A stretch of 8,384 bases of DNA from assembly GCA_947589135.1 (NCBI GenBank), contig CANPZT010000058.1:1-8384 (forward strand). Reading direction: 5' to 3'. The notes beneath the pieces are model-generated. The model made no database searches, had not been told where the DNA came from, and saw nothing but the letters and a program-made list of their open reading frames with translations. Shown here piece after piece: positions 1 to 5,613 of this stretch. The DNA is from an uncultured Clostridia bacterium. GTDB lineage: Bacteria > Bacillota > Clostridia > TANB77 > CAG-508. The position numbers were made by a program, and so were the translations under genes. Every line of letters begins with the position of its first letter. Position 1 is the first letter of the stretch.

Positions 1-506
1 TTCTTTTTTGTTACTGTATCAACATCCATTCTAATTGTTTTTGCATTTGGAAATTGCTTATGTATTTCTTGTTCTAATTTTTGAGTTCCAGTTCCAAAAT
101 ATCTAATTTTATCGCTATGACATTCAGGGCAAGTTGTTACTAAGTTTTCTTCATATCCGCAATAATGACATTTTAATTTTTTTTCATAACTATGATAAGT
201 TAAACTAATATTACAATTCTTACATTTTACTGTATATCCACAATTTCTACACATAATAAATGTTGAATATCCACGTCTATTTAAAAATAATATTGTTTGT
301 CTTTTCTGTTCTAAATTTTTTTCAATTTCAGAATATAAGTCTACACTTAACATAGAACGATTTCCATTTGCTAGTTCTTGCTTTAAATCAATAACTTGAA
401 CTTTTGGCAAAGATGCTTGATTAGCTCTTTTTGTCAATGTTAAAAGCTCAATTTCATCTGTGTTTTGTGCTTTATAAAATAGATTAACATCAGGTGTAGC
501 ACTTCC
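1..506 (-). CDS. priA: PriA C-terminal helicase and zinc-binding fragment, open at the window edge
   Basis: My reading of this frame is open from GSATPDVNLFYKA (506) to position 1. It shows the GNRSMLS segment, ILFLNRRGYSTFIMC, then eight cysteines in paired CxxC or near-CxxC spacing (CRNC, CKNC, CHYC, CPEC) that bind the two zinc ions, then YFGTGTQKLEQE and RMDVDTVT. These are the lobe 2 and zinc-insertion signatures of PriA. It follows the roughly 26-base deletion, so it is out of frame with the piece upstream. The remaining C-terminal part of PriA lies beyond the window. Confidence 0.85.
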
Positions 507-861
507 TAATAATATATTTTGCTACTTCCTTTGCATCATATTTTGGATTTGATTCTGATTTATAAGATGAGTCATGTTCCTCATCTATAATAATTATTCC
601 TAAATTTTTCACAGGTGCAAAAATAGCAGATCTAGCTCCTATTACCATTTTTGCTTCCCCATTTCTTATTCTTTCCCATTCATCATGTCTTTCTCCAATT
701 GATAGTTTACTATGCAATACTGCAATCTCTTCTTTTCCAAATCTTTCAATAAACCTGTCTATCATTTGAGGTGTTAATGATATTTCTGGTACTAGTAAAA
801 TTGCTGTTTTTTGTTCTTTTATCACTTTTTGTATTAATTGAATATAGACTTCAGTTTTGCC
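490..861 (-). CDS. priA: PriA helicase lobe 1 fragment
   Basis: This is the middle piece of the broken priA, in frame from GKTEVYIQLIQ (861) onward. It shows LLVPEISLTPQM, the LHSKLS segment, GARSAIFAP and the DEEH Walker B motif followed by SSYKSE, all diagnostic of PriA. After AKEVAKYI the frame runs into a short non-PriA tail and a TGA stop at 490. At that point PriA proteins normally have about a dozen residues before GSATP, and most of these are missing here. The only in-frame start is an internal GTG at 825 without a clear ribosome-binding site, so independent translation is unlikely. Confidence 0.8.
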   Translation of the reverse strand, partial: GKTEVYIQLIQKVIKEQKTAILLVPEISLTPQMIDRFIERFGKEEIAVLHSKLSIGERHDEWERIRNGEAKMVIGARSAIFAPVKNLGIIIIDEEHDSSYKSESNPKYDAKEVAKYIIRKCYT

Positions 862-1573
862 GTGAGCCTGTTATACCATATAATAAAAAACTCTCATATT
901 TATTTTTTTCTATTATATTTTTTATTTTTTCATAAGCTTGTTTTTGTTCATCTGTTAATTGCAAATGTTTTACTTTTTCAATTTTTTTGTTTATTAATGG
1001 ATTTCTTTCTATCTTTTTTTCTACTATTTCAAGATATCCATTTTTTATTAAAGTATTAACAATTGCTCTTGAACAATCTGTAAACATCTCTATTTCTGGA
1101 ATAGTTGCACCTTCATTGTCTTTTACAAAAGATAATACCTTTTTTTGTTTTTCTGATTTTATTTTTTCTGTTTCTATCTCAAATTCAATTTCTTCTATGT
1201 CTTTTTTTAAGTAAATACTATTGATTATTTTATCTTGTATTCTTTTCTGTTTATCTTTATTTCTTGTTCCTGGTGTTAGCATTAATTTAATACAATCTGA
1301 AACATTACAAAAATATCTTTTAGCCATCCATCTAGCAAGTGTAATTTGCTCTTGACTTAAATTATCTTCCAATTTGATAATGTCTTTTACTTCATATTCT
1401 GATTTTTCTTTTATTCCTATTACAAAGCCCTCTTCTTGCTTTTCTCCTTTTCCAAAAGGAATTATTACTTTACTACCTATAATAATTAAGTCTTCTAGGT
1501 GTTTTGGTATGTGATAGTCAAATGTTCTATTTAATTTTTTTGCTGTTCTATTAATTATTATTTCTGCTATCAT
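851..1573 (-). CDS. priA: PriA N-terminal fragment (240 aa)
   Basis: This is the first open piece of the broken priA. Residues 1-100 match the PriA 3'BD fold (TFDYHIP, GSKVIIPFG, EEGFVIGI), followed by the segment with LARWMAKRYFC that is typical of the family. A winged-helix-like part lies around residues 130-190, and the Q-motif-like QLTDEQKQAYEKI opens the helicase lobe near residue 205. The reading frame ends at LLYGITGSRQN, where the P-loop GSGKTE should be; dropping the base at about 862 restores GSGKTEVYI. If translated alone it would be a DNA-binding part without ATPase activity. The start is supported by AAAGGA at normal distance and by alignment of the first residues with PriA. Confidence 0.85.
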   Translation of the reverse strand: MIAEIIINRTAKKLNRTFDYHIPKHLEDLIIIGSKVIIPFGKGEKQEEGFVIGIKEKSEYEVKDIIKLEDNLSQEQITLARWMAKRYFCNVSDCIKLMLTPGTRNKDKQKRIQDKIINSIYLKKDIEEIEFEIETEKIKSEKQKKVLSFVKDNEGATIPEIEMFTDCSRAIVNTLIKNGYLEIVEKKIERNPLINKKIEKVKHLQLTDEQKQAYEKIKNIIEKNKYESFLLYGITGSRQN

Positions 1574-1608
1574 TTTAAATTCCTTTCGTAATACCTATAT
1601 TTCTTAGA

Positions 1609-1642
1609 ATTATAGTATATCAAAATTTTGTAAGGTTTACAA
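1609..1642 (-). promoter_or_regulatory. Putative sigma-A promoter of priA
   Basis: On the minus strand TTGTAA (1642-1637) is followed after 17 bases by TATACT (1619-1614), overlapping a perfect TATAAT at 1614-1609. It lies directly after the terminator of the upstream gene and about 40 bases before the priA start. The -35 is weak (4 of 6 matches). Confidence 0.4.
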
Positions 1643-1644
1643 GT

Positions 1645-1683
1645 AAAAATAGAGATTAATACAATTGAAAAATCTCTATTTTT
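1645..1683 (-). terminator. Rho-independent terminator of the surface-protein gene
   Basis: A perfect 13-bp inverted repeat (AAAAATAGAGATT and its complement, arms 1645-1657 and 1671-1683) encloses a 13-base loop. Read on the minus strand it ends in a run of T, twelve bases after the stop codon of the surface-protein gene. The flanking A/T runs make it potentially bidirectional. Confidence 0.8.
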
Positions 1684-1695
1684 ATTTAAAATCTA

Positions 1696-2103
1696 TTATT
1701 CATTAAGCCATATTTCGTATATAAGACTTTTTGGATTATTATAACCATCGTATATATGTGCTATTATATATGATGTATTGATTGGTATTGTAATAGTTGA
1801 GGTAATGTTTTTTGAATTAAAACCGCATTCTCCAATTTTTAAAGAAGATATAAGCTCATTATTTGAATTATATGCATATAAATATATTGAGTTATATCTA
1901 TCTATCTCACTAGCCCTAGAATATATTGACATTTCTCTTCCCCATACTGATGAATCTATATTAAGCCTTTTATTACTATAATAACTGCCTCCAGTCGATC
2001 TGTCACCATCATAAGCTAATGTTCCAATTGCATCACTTGCTAAACCAAGAGTTATTTTTTTATTACTTATTTTATATATTATGTTTTCATTATTATTTTC
2101 CAT
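1696..2103 (-). CDS. Surface-protein C-terminal fragment
   Basis: This is the second open piece of the frameshifted surface protein. Its first methionine (2103) is internal: the same frame stays open upstream to about 2208 and encodes the YSLDGGNTW module joined to the N-terminal piece. No ribosome-binding site precedes 2103. The sequence is rich in Asn, Ser, Tyr and Ile, with YDGDRSTGGSYYSNKRLNID and a C-terminal IAHIYDGYNNPKSLIYEIW. This fits a beta-sandwich exterior domain, but I can assign no family. Confidence 0.6.
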   Translation of the reverse strand: MENNNENIIYKISNKKITLGLASDAIGTLAYDGDRSTGGSYYSNKRLNIDSSVWGREMSIYSRASEIDRYNSIYLYAYNSNNELISSLKIGECGFNSKNITSTITIPINTSYIIAHIYDGYNNPKSLIYEIWLNE

Positions 2104-2179
2104 CTTTGCAATTAATTCGCACTCTTTATCTACATTAAATTCTCCAGTATATTCATTCCAAGTATTTCCACCATCTAAA

Positions 2180-2728
2180 CTATAATATTTTTCTATACCT
2201 TCTCCGTACTTCGTAATCTATCGATACAGTTCTCCCAACTTTAATACCTGTATCTGTCAACATTGGATACGCATATGCTTCTCCTTCATTTATAATAGGT
2301 TTGCTATTTATATTTGCTTTCAACATATAATCAGTATAATCTTCATCACCATTTTTTTGAATTTTAAATATATAATCATGTTCTGAAACCACCTCATAAT
2401 CAATTGCAACTTTTTCTTTATTATTTGCCATTATGGTATTTCCGTTTGGAGTTATTATTTTATCTATTCCTATATTATTTTTTATAATTATAGTTATATT
2501 CATATTATCTCCACTTGTTGAATTTACGATATATAATGTTTCTGTTTTAGATGGTTCTGTAAATCCTTCCTCCGTATTTGTTCCAGAAAGGGATTCTGCT
2601 AAATTACTGATTATTAGTTTATCTAACTTTATGTCTTTTTTAACTAAAATTAATACTAATACTATTGCTATTATAAAAATAGATATTATTGTAAATATAG
2701 TCAACTTGATTTTTTTATTAATTTTCAT
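2180..2728 (-). CDS. Surface-protein N-terminal fragment (signal anchor and first beta-rich part)
   Basis: This is the first open piece of the frameshifted surface protein, about 182 residues from the ATG at 2728. Residues 1-8 are basic (MKINKKIK) and residues 9-28 form one hydrophobic membrane segment with no lipobox cysteine, so an uncleaved anchor is more likely than a lipoprotein. The rest lies outside the membrane: SGTNTEEGFTEPSKTETLYIV, then segments rich in Ile, Asn and Asp, with GIKVGRTVSIDYE just before the break. After IDYE the frame turns into an arginine-rich tail (VRRRYRKIL) and a stop; this tail is an artefact of the shift. Confidence 0.65.
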   Translation of the reverse strand: MKINKKIKLTIFTIISIFIIAIVLVLILVKKDIKLDKLIISNLAESLSGTNTEEGFTEPSKTETLYIVNSTSGDNMNITIIIKNNIGIDKIITPNGNTIMANNKEKVAIDYEVVSEHDYIFKIQKNGDEDYTDYMLKANINSKPIINEGEAYAYPMLTDTGIKVGRTVSIDYEVRRRYRKIL

Positions 2729-2777
2729 TTGTTTACCCCTTCCGTTCATATTTTATGTCATTATAAATTATATATTT

Positions 2778-2806
2778 ATTTTACCATTATAAAATTAACT
2801 TGTAAA
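2778..2806 (-). promoter_or_regulatory. Putative sigma-A promoter of the surface-protein gene
   Basis: Minus strand: TTTACA (2806-2801), a 17-base spacer, then TAAAAT (2783-2778), with TGG directly before the -10 giving an extended -10 TG. It lies between the gmk terminator and the gene, so the surface protein is a separate transcription unit. Confidence 0.6.
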
Positions 2807-2840
2807 TATTTATTATATTACATTTTAATTACATTATTCA

Positions 2841-2871
2841 AAAACAAAAAATGCCACATATTATTGTGACA
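2841..2871 (-). terminator. Rho-independent terminator overlapping the end of gmk
   Basis: On the minus strand TGTCACA (2871-2865) pairs with TGTGGCA (2858-2852) through seven pairs including one G-U, with loop ATAATA, followed by TTTTTTGTTTT. The 5' arm lies in the last codons of gmk and the stop codon TAA is in the loop. It closes the rsmE-to-gmk operon. Confidence 0.75.
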
Positions 2872-3433
2872 TCTCTAATTTTCTTTCACTTTCTATAATT
2901 GTTTGAATTATATTTACTGTTTTTTCAAAATCATCATTTTTTATAACATAATCATATATTTTTATTTTAGATTCCTCATATTCAAGTCTACCTAATCTTA
3001 ATTCTAATTCTTCTTCAGACAGGTTGTCTCCTCTTGCAATTAATCTCCTTTTTAATTCTTCTTTTTCTACTTTTAGAAAAATGGTAACCAATTTTGTTTC
3101 TTTACTTAATAATTTTATTAAATTCTCTGTTCCATTTACTTCTATGTCTTTTACTATAATTTTTCCACTAGATATTTTTTCATTCATTAATTTTCTTGAT
3201 GTACCATAATAATTTTCATGATGTAAATCATATTCATAAAATTCATTTTCTTTAATTTTTTCTTCAAATTGTTCTTTTGTTATAAAATGATATTGTACTC
3301 CTTCTTCTTCTCCTTCTCTTGGTTTTCTTGAAGTAAAAGATGGAAGTGATATAACATCATCCATTCTTTTTATTAGTTCTTTTTTTATAGTATCTTTTCC
3401 AGCTCCTGAAACTCCAGATAATATAACTAGCAT
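2861..3433 (-). CDS. gmk: Guanylate kinase
   Basis: Gmk phosphorylates GMP or dGMP to the diphosphate with ATP in the cytoplasm. The 190-residue product has normal family length. Visible motifs are the P-loop GVSGAGKDT (residues 7-15), the GMP-binding segment TSRKPREGE (34-42) with YHF at 48-50, ENYYGTSR (73-80), the DIEVNG strand (96-101; usually EIDVQG), the lid RLIARGDNLSEEELELRL (130-147) and DYVIKNDD (161-168). The sequence is somewhat divergent (KDIEVNG, KDT after the P-loop lysine) but all key residues are present. The start at 3433 overlaps the end of rpoZ by seven bases, and AAGGGAAGG inside rpoZ serves as ribosome-binding site, suggesting translational coupling. It is the last gene of the operon. 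Confidence 0.95.
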   Translation of the reverse strand: MLVILSGVSGAGKDTIKKELIKRMDDVISLPSFTSRKPREGEEEGVQYHFITKEQFEEKIKENEFYEYDLHHENYYGTSRKLMNEKISSGKIIVKDIEVNGTENLIKLLSKETKLVTIFLKVEKEELKRRLIARGDNLSEEELELRLGRLEYEESKIKIYDYVIKNDDFEKTVNIIQTIIESERKLEMSQ

Positions 3434-3615
3434 ATTGTTACCTTCCCTTCTGCAATTTCATTTGCAGCTATTGTAACTGGTGAATCTTCATTTTTAGATA
3501 CTTTAGGTTCATCTCCTTCTGCTATTTGTCTTGCACGTTTTGCTGTTGCAATAACTAATTCGTATCTATTATTAGCTTTTGTTAATAATTCTGTAACACT
3601 TGGTTTTACTATCAT
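3427..3615 (-). CDS. rpoZ: DNA-directed RNA polymerase omega subunit
   Basis: The omega subunit binds the beta-prime C-terminal region and helps RNA polymerase assembly and stability. The 62-residue product is short, as usual in Firmicutes, and shows KPSVTELL at the start, the conserved YELVIATAKRARQIAEG block (residues 18-34) and PVTIAANEIAEGKV (46-59). A strong AAGGAGG precedes the ATG at 3615. It follows remA after 34 bases and overlaps gmk by seven. In most clostridia the order is remA, gmk, rpoZ, then coaBC; here rpoZ and gmk are swapped and coaBC is absent from this place. Confidence 0.93.
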   Translation of the reverse strand: MIVKPSVTELLTKANNRYELVIATAKRARQIAEGDEPKVSKNEDSPVTIAANEIAEGKVTIC

Positions 3616-3649
3616 TATAAATTCCTCCTTATTTAATCTTTATAAATTT

Positions 3650-3907
3650 TTATTCTTTTTCATCTGGTGAAATATTTTTATCAATTCTTCCTCCTACTGT
3701 TTCTGGTTGTACTGCTGATAATATCATATGTCCAGAATCCATTACTAGAACTGCTCTTGTTCTTCTTCCACAAGTAGCATCTACTACTATTTTATTATCT
3801 TTTGCTTCTTGAACCATTCTTTTAATTGGAGCTGATTCTGGGCTCACGATTGCTATTATTCTTTCTGCTGAAACAATATTTCCAAATCCTATATTTAATA
3901 ATTGCAT
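3650..3907 (-). CDS. remA: RemA-family (DUF370) regulatory DNA-binding protein
   Basis: RemA/YlzA-type proteins are small oligomeric DNA-binding regulators; in Bacillus subtilis RemA activates extracellular-matrix operons. The family signature is complete: LLNIGFGNIVSAERIIAIVS (residues 3-22), PESAPIKRMVQEA, DATCGRRTRAVLVMDSGH and ILSAVQPETVGGRI. I place the start at the ATG at 3907 (85 aa, MQLLNIGFG), as in homologues, because GGAGG sits five bases upstream. The upstream in-frame ATG at 3919 overlaps that Shine-Dalgarno sequence and would add only MEVF. The C-terminal KNISPDEKE tail is a short acidic extension. It lies between yicC and rpoZ, the usual neighbourhood in Firmicutes. Confidence 0.93.
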   Translation of the reverse strand: MQLLNIGFGNIVSAERIIAIVSPESAPIKRMVQEAKDNKIVVDATCGRRTRAVLVMDSGHMILSAVQPETVGGRIDKNISPDEKE

Positions 3908-3921
3908 AAAAACCTCCATTC

Positions 3922-3939
3922 GAGTAATTTGTATTACTC
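3922..3939. repeat. Perfect 7-bp inverted repeat upstream of the remA ribosome-binding site
   Basis: GAGTAAT and ATTACTC are separated by four bases, in the 55-base gap between yicC and remA and a few bases before the remA Shine-Dalgarno. There is no T run, so it is not a terminator. It could be an operator, an mRNA processing site or a small leader hairpin. Confidence 0.5.
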
Positions 3940-3962
3940 TAATATATATTTTTAAAACTTCT

Positions 3963-4838
3963 TTATTCTATATTTTGCACTTGTTCTCTTATGTTTTCTA
4001 TTTCTGTTTTAATATCAATTACTCCATTTGTAATTTCTAAATTATTTGCTTTTGACCCTATTGTATTTGTCTCTCTATTCATTTCTTGAATAATAAAATC
4101 TAATTTTTTTCCTATTGCTTCTTCAGAATAAAGTAGCTTTTCAAATTGTGATATATGGCTTTTTAGTCTAGTCACTTCTTCTTCTATTGAACACTTATCA
4201 GCATATATAACAACTTCTTGTGCTAATCTTGATTCATCAATATCTTGATTTTTCAAAATTTCTTTTATCCTTGTCTCTAATTTTACTACATATTCTTCAA
4301 TAAGTCCAGTAGATAGTGCTGATATTTTTTCAATTTTTTCTTTTATATATTGTATCCTTTTATTTATGTCTTCTGCCATTCTATTTCCTTCTGTTTGTCT
4401 CATTTCAACTAATTTTTCTACTGCTAAATTTGTTGCTTTTAATAATTCCCTTTTTATTTGTTCATCATCTTGTGTGTTTTGTATACTTAATACATCAGGA
4501 TATTTTGAGATTTCTGTTACTTCAATATTAGAAGAAATTTTTTCTTGTTCTGCTAATTTTTTTAATTCATTAATATATATTTTTGCAATCTCTGTATTAA
4601 TCTTAATATCTTTTCCTTCTGCTGAATTATTTTCAAAAGTAATAAATACATCTATTTTTCCTCTTTTTACTTTTTCTGAAATTAATTTTTTTATATCTTC
4701 TTCTAAATAGCTTAACGTTCTTGGCATTTTTACTGATATGTCTAGATATCTATGATTTACACTTTTTATTTCTATTTGATAATTTCTTGAATTTTCAGAT
4801 ATGCTTCCCTTTCCATATCCTGTCATACTTTTAATCAT
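3963..4838 (-). CDS. yicC: YicC/YloC family endoribonuclease
   Basis: YicC-family proteins are metal-dependent endoribonucleases linked to RNA turnover and stationary-phase growth. The 291-residue product is full length. The N-terminal domain begins with the hallmark SMTGYGKG (residues 4-11) and has NHRYLDISVKMPR (28-40) and VKRGKIDVFI. The long helical middle is rich in Glu and Lys. The C-terminal DUF1732 domain shows IEEEVTRLKSHISQF, GKKLDFIIQEMNRETNTIGSK and a TEIENIREQVQN ending. The start at 4838 overlaps the upstream membrane-protein gene by eight bases, so the two are probably translationally coupled. remA follows after 55 bases, the conserved clostridial arrangement. Confidence 0.94.
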   Translation of the reverse strand: MIKSMTGYGKGSISENSRNYQIEIKSVNHRYLDISVKMPRTLSYLEEDIKKLISEKVKRGKIDVFITFENNSAEGKDIKINTEIAKIYINELKKLAEQEKISSNIEVTEISKYPDVLSIQNTQDDEQIKRELLKATNLAVEKLVEMRQTEGNRMAEDINKRIQYIKEKIEKISALSTGLIEEYVVKLETRIKEILKNQDIDESRLAQEVVIYADKCSIEEEVTRLKSHISQFEKLLYSEEAIGKKLDFIIQEMNRETNTIGSKANNLEITNGVIDIKTEIENIREQVQNIE

Positions 4839-5547
4839 TTTCTTTTACCTCTTTTTTAGTTGTTGATTTATCTTTTTTTGCTTTATGTGTCTGTTTCTTT
4901 TTAATTATATCATTTTTTCCTTGTTCTTTTTTCTTTGTTTGCTTTCTTTTTGCTGATTTTGGTTTAATTTCTTTTTCTTTTTTCAGATTATTAGTTCTAT
5001 TTTTTTGTTTTTCTTCTGATTTATGCACTCTTTTCTTAGCCTCTTTTTTTATTGGTTCATCTTTTTTTACAATATCTGAAATATCACTTAAACTTGTTAA
5101 GTATTTTCTCTTTTCTTTTGTATATATAACAATAGATTTTAATATATAATAAATTGAAATTAAGTACGATGATGCTAGTATATATATTCTAAAATCATAT
5201 TTTAATATTGTTACAATATGCATAATTGTTAATGTATGTAATGATAAACATAGTAGTTCTATAGCAGTTATTGCAATTTCTCCACTATCTTTTTTATAAG
5301 CAACTTCTAGTTGTATTAACCCTCCTAATAAAAATAACCCTGAAAAAATTTCAATTATTCTCATTAGACTATCTTGTTGTATTTTTGTATATAATATATT
5401 TAATATCATAAAATATATTATTATACCTATTGCTTTTAGTACATTTATGAATATTTTTTTTAATATTTCCTGTGATATTTCCTTTGGTATTTTTTTTCTT
5501 TTTTCACATATCTCTTCTATTTTCTCTACTTCTTCTCTTGTTTGCAT
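4831..5547 (-). CDS. Four-helix membrane protein with lysine-rich cytoplasmic tail, unknown function
   Basis: I recognise no family. The 238-residue product has a charged N-terminus (1-32) and four hydrophobic segments at about residues 33-54, 63-84, 91-115 and 119-143, predicting both ends in the cytoplasm. A tail from about 144 is extremely basic: roughly 30 of the last 79 residues are lysine, in KKK and KKE runs and without aromatic residues. Such a tail could bind nucleic acid, ribosomes or acidic membrane lipid; this is inference. A GAAGGG ribosome-binding site lies about 11 bases upstream of the ATG. It follows rsmE by 66 bases and overlaps yicC by eight, so it is expressed with RNA-handling genes. 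The tail is low-complexity, so weak database matches to it should be distrusted. Confidence 0.85.
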   Translation of the reverse strand: MQTREEVEKIEEICEKRKKIPKEISQEILKKIFINVLKAIGIIIYFMILNILYTKIQQDSLMRIIEIFSGLFLLGGLIQLEVAYKKDSGEIAITAIELLCLSLHTLTIMHIVTILKYDFRIYILASSYLISIYYILKSIVIYTKEKRKYLTSLSDISDIVKKDEPIKKEAKKRVHKSEEKQKNRTNNLKKEKEIKPKSAKRKQTKKKEQGKNDIIKKKQTHKAKKDKSTTKKEVKEND

Positions 5548-5613
5548 ATCAGTATCATTCCCTTCTATTGTTTATGCTACCATTTGCATTAATTCTTATT
5601 TCTTAATTTTATA

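Larger units (their letters stand above)
1..1573 (-). pseudogene. priA: priA, primosomal replication-restart helicase, broken by two frame disruptions and cut by the window edge
   Basis: PriA is the superfamily 2 DNA helicase that recognises stalled forks and D-loops and reloads the replicative helicase. Read across frames, the product runs in order: N-terminal 3'-end-binding and winged-helix domains, helicase lobe 1 with Walker A (GITGSGKTE once the extra base is ignored), DEEH box at about 601-612, GSATP motif, then the zinc region with eight cysteines in CxxC pairs and the FGTGTQ segment of lobe 2. Two lesions interrupt it: one extra base near 862, and loss of about 26 bases plus a frame change near 507-517. 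The start ATG at 1573 has AAAGGA upstream. The 3' end of the gene lies outside the window. All the pieces are well conserved, so the breaks are recent or are sequence errors. Confidence 0.9.
1696..2728 (-). pseudogene. Membrane-anchored surface protein of unknown function, split by one frameshift
   Basis: I do not recognise this gene by name. Two open pieces (2728-2180 and about 2208-1696) join into one protein of about 343 residues if one extra base near 2209 is dropped; the total length then becomes an exact multiple of three. The N-terminus is a signal anchor: a lysine-rich start, then about 20 hydrophobic residues, then a beta-rich Ser/Thr/Asn-rich exterior. At the junction the restored frame reads YGEGIEKYYSLDGGNTWNEY, a module common in Ig-like repeats of clostridial surface proteins. 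The start is taken at the ATG at 2728, because GGAAGGGG lies seven bases before it; the ATG at 2749 has no ribosome-binding site. It sits between gmk and priA with its own promoter and terminator. Confidence 0.7.

Noticed and set aside
850..870. Programmed frameshift in priA
   Set aside because: There is no slippery heptamer or stimulatory structure at the site, and priA is not known to use recoding; a mutation or sequence error explains it better.
838..1214. Plus-strand ORFs opposite priA rich in Phe, Leu and Ser
   Set aside because: They are the complement of AT-rich minus-strand coding sequence, have no ribosome-binding site and match no family; the minus-strand frame is clearly PriA. The same holds for plus-strand ORFs opposite the surface protein, gmk, yicC, rsmE and the phosphatase.
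2180..2749. Surface-protein start at the ATG at 2749
   Set aside because: No Shine-Dalgarno precedes it, whereas GGAAGGGG lies at ideal distance before the in-frame ATG at 2728, directly ahead of the signal-anchor sequence.
3650..3919. remA start at the ATG at 3919
   Set aside because: That ATG is fused to the GGAGG ribosome-binding site of the ATG at 3907, and homologues begin at the position matching 3907.
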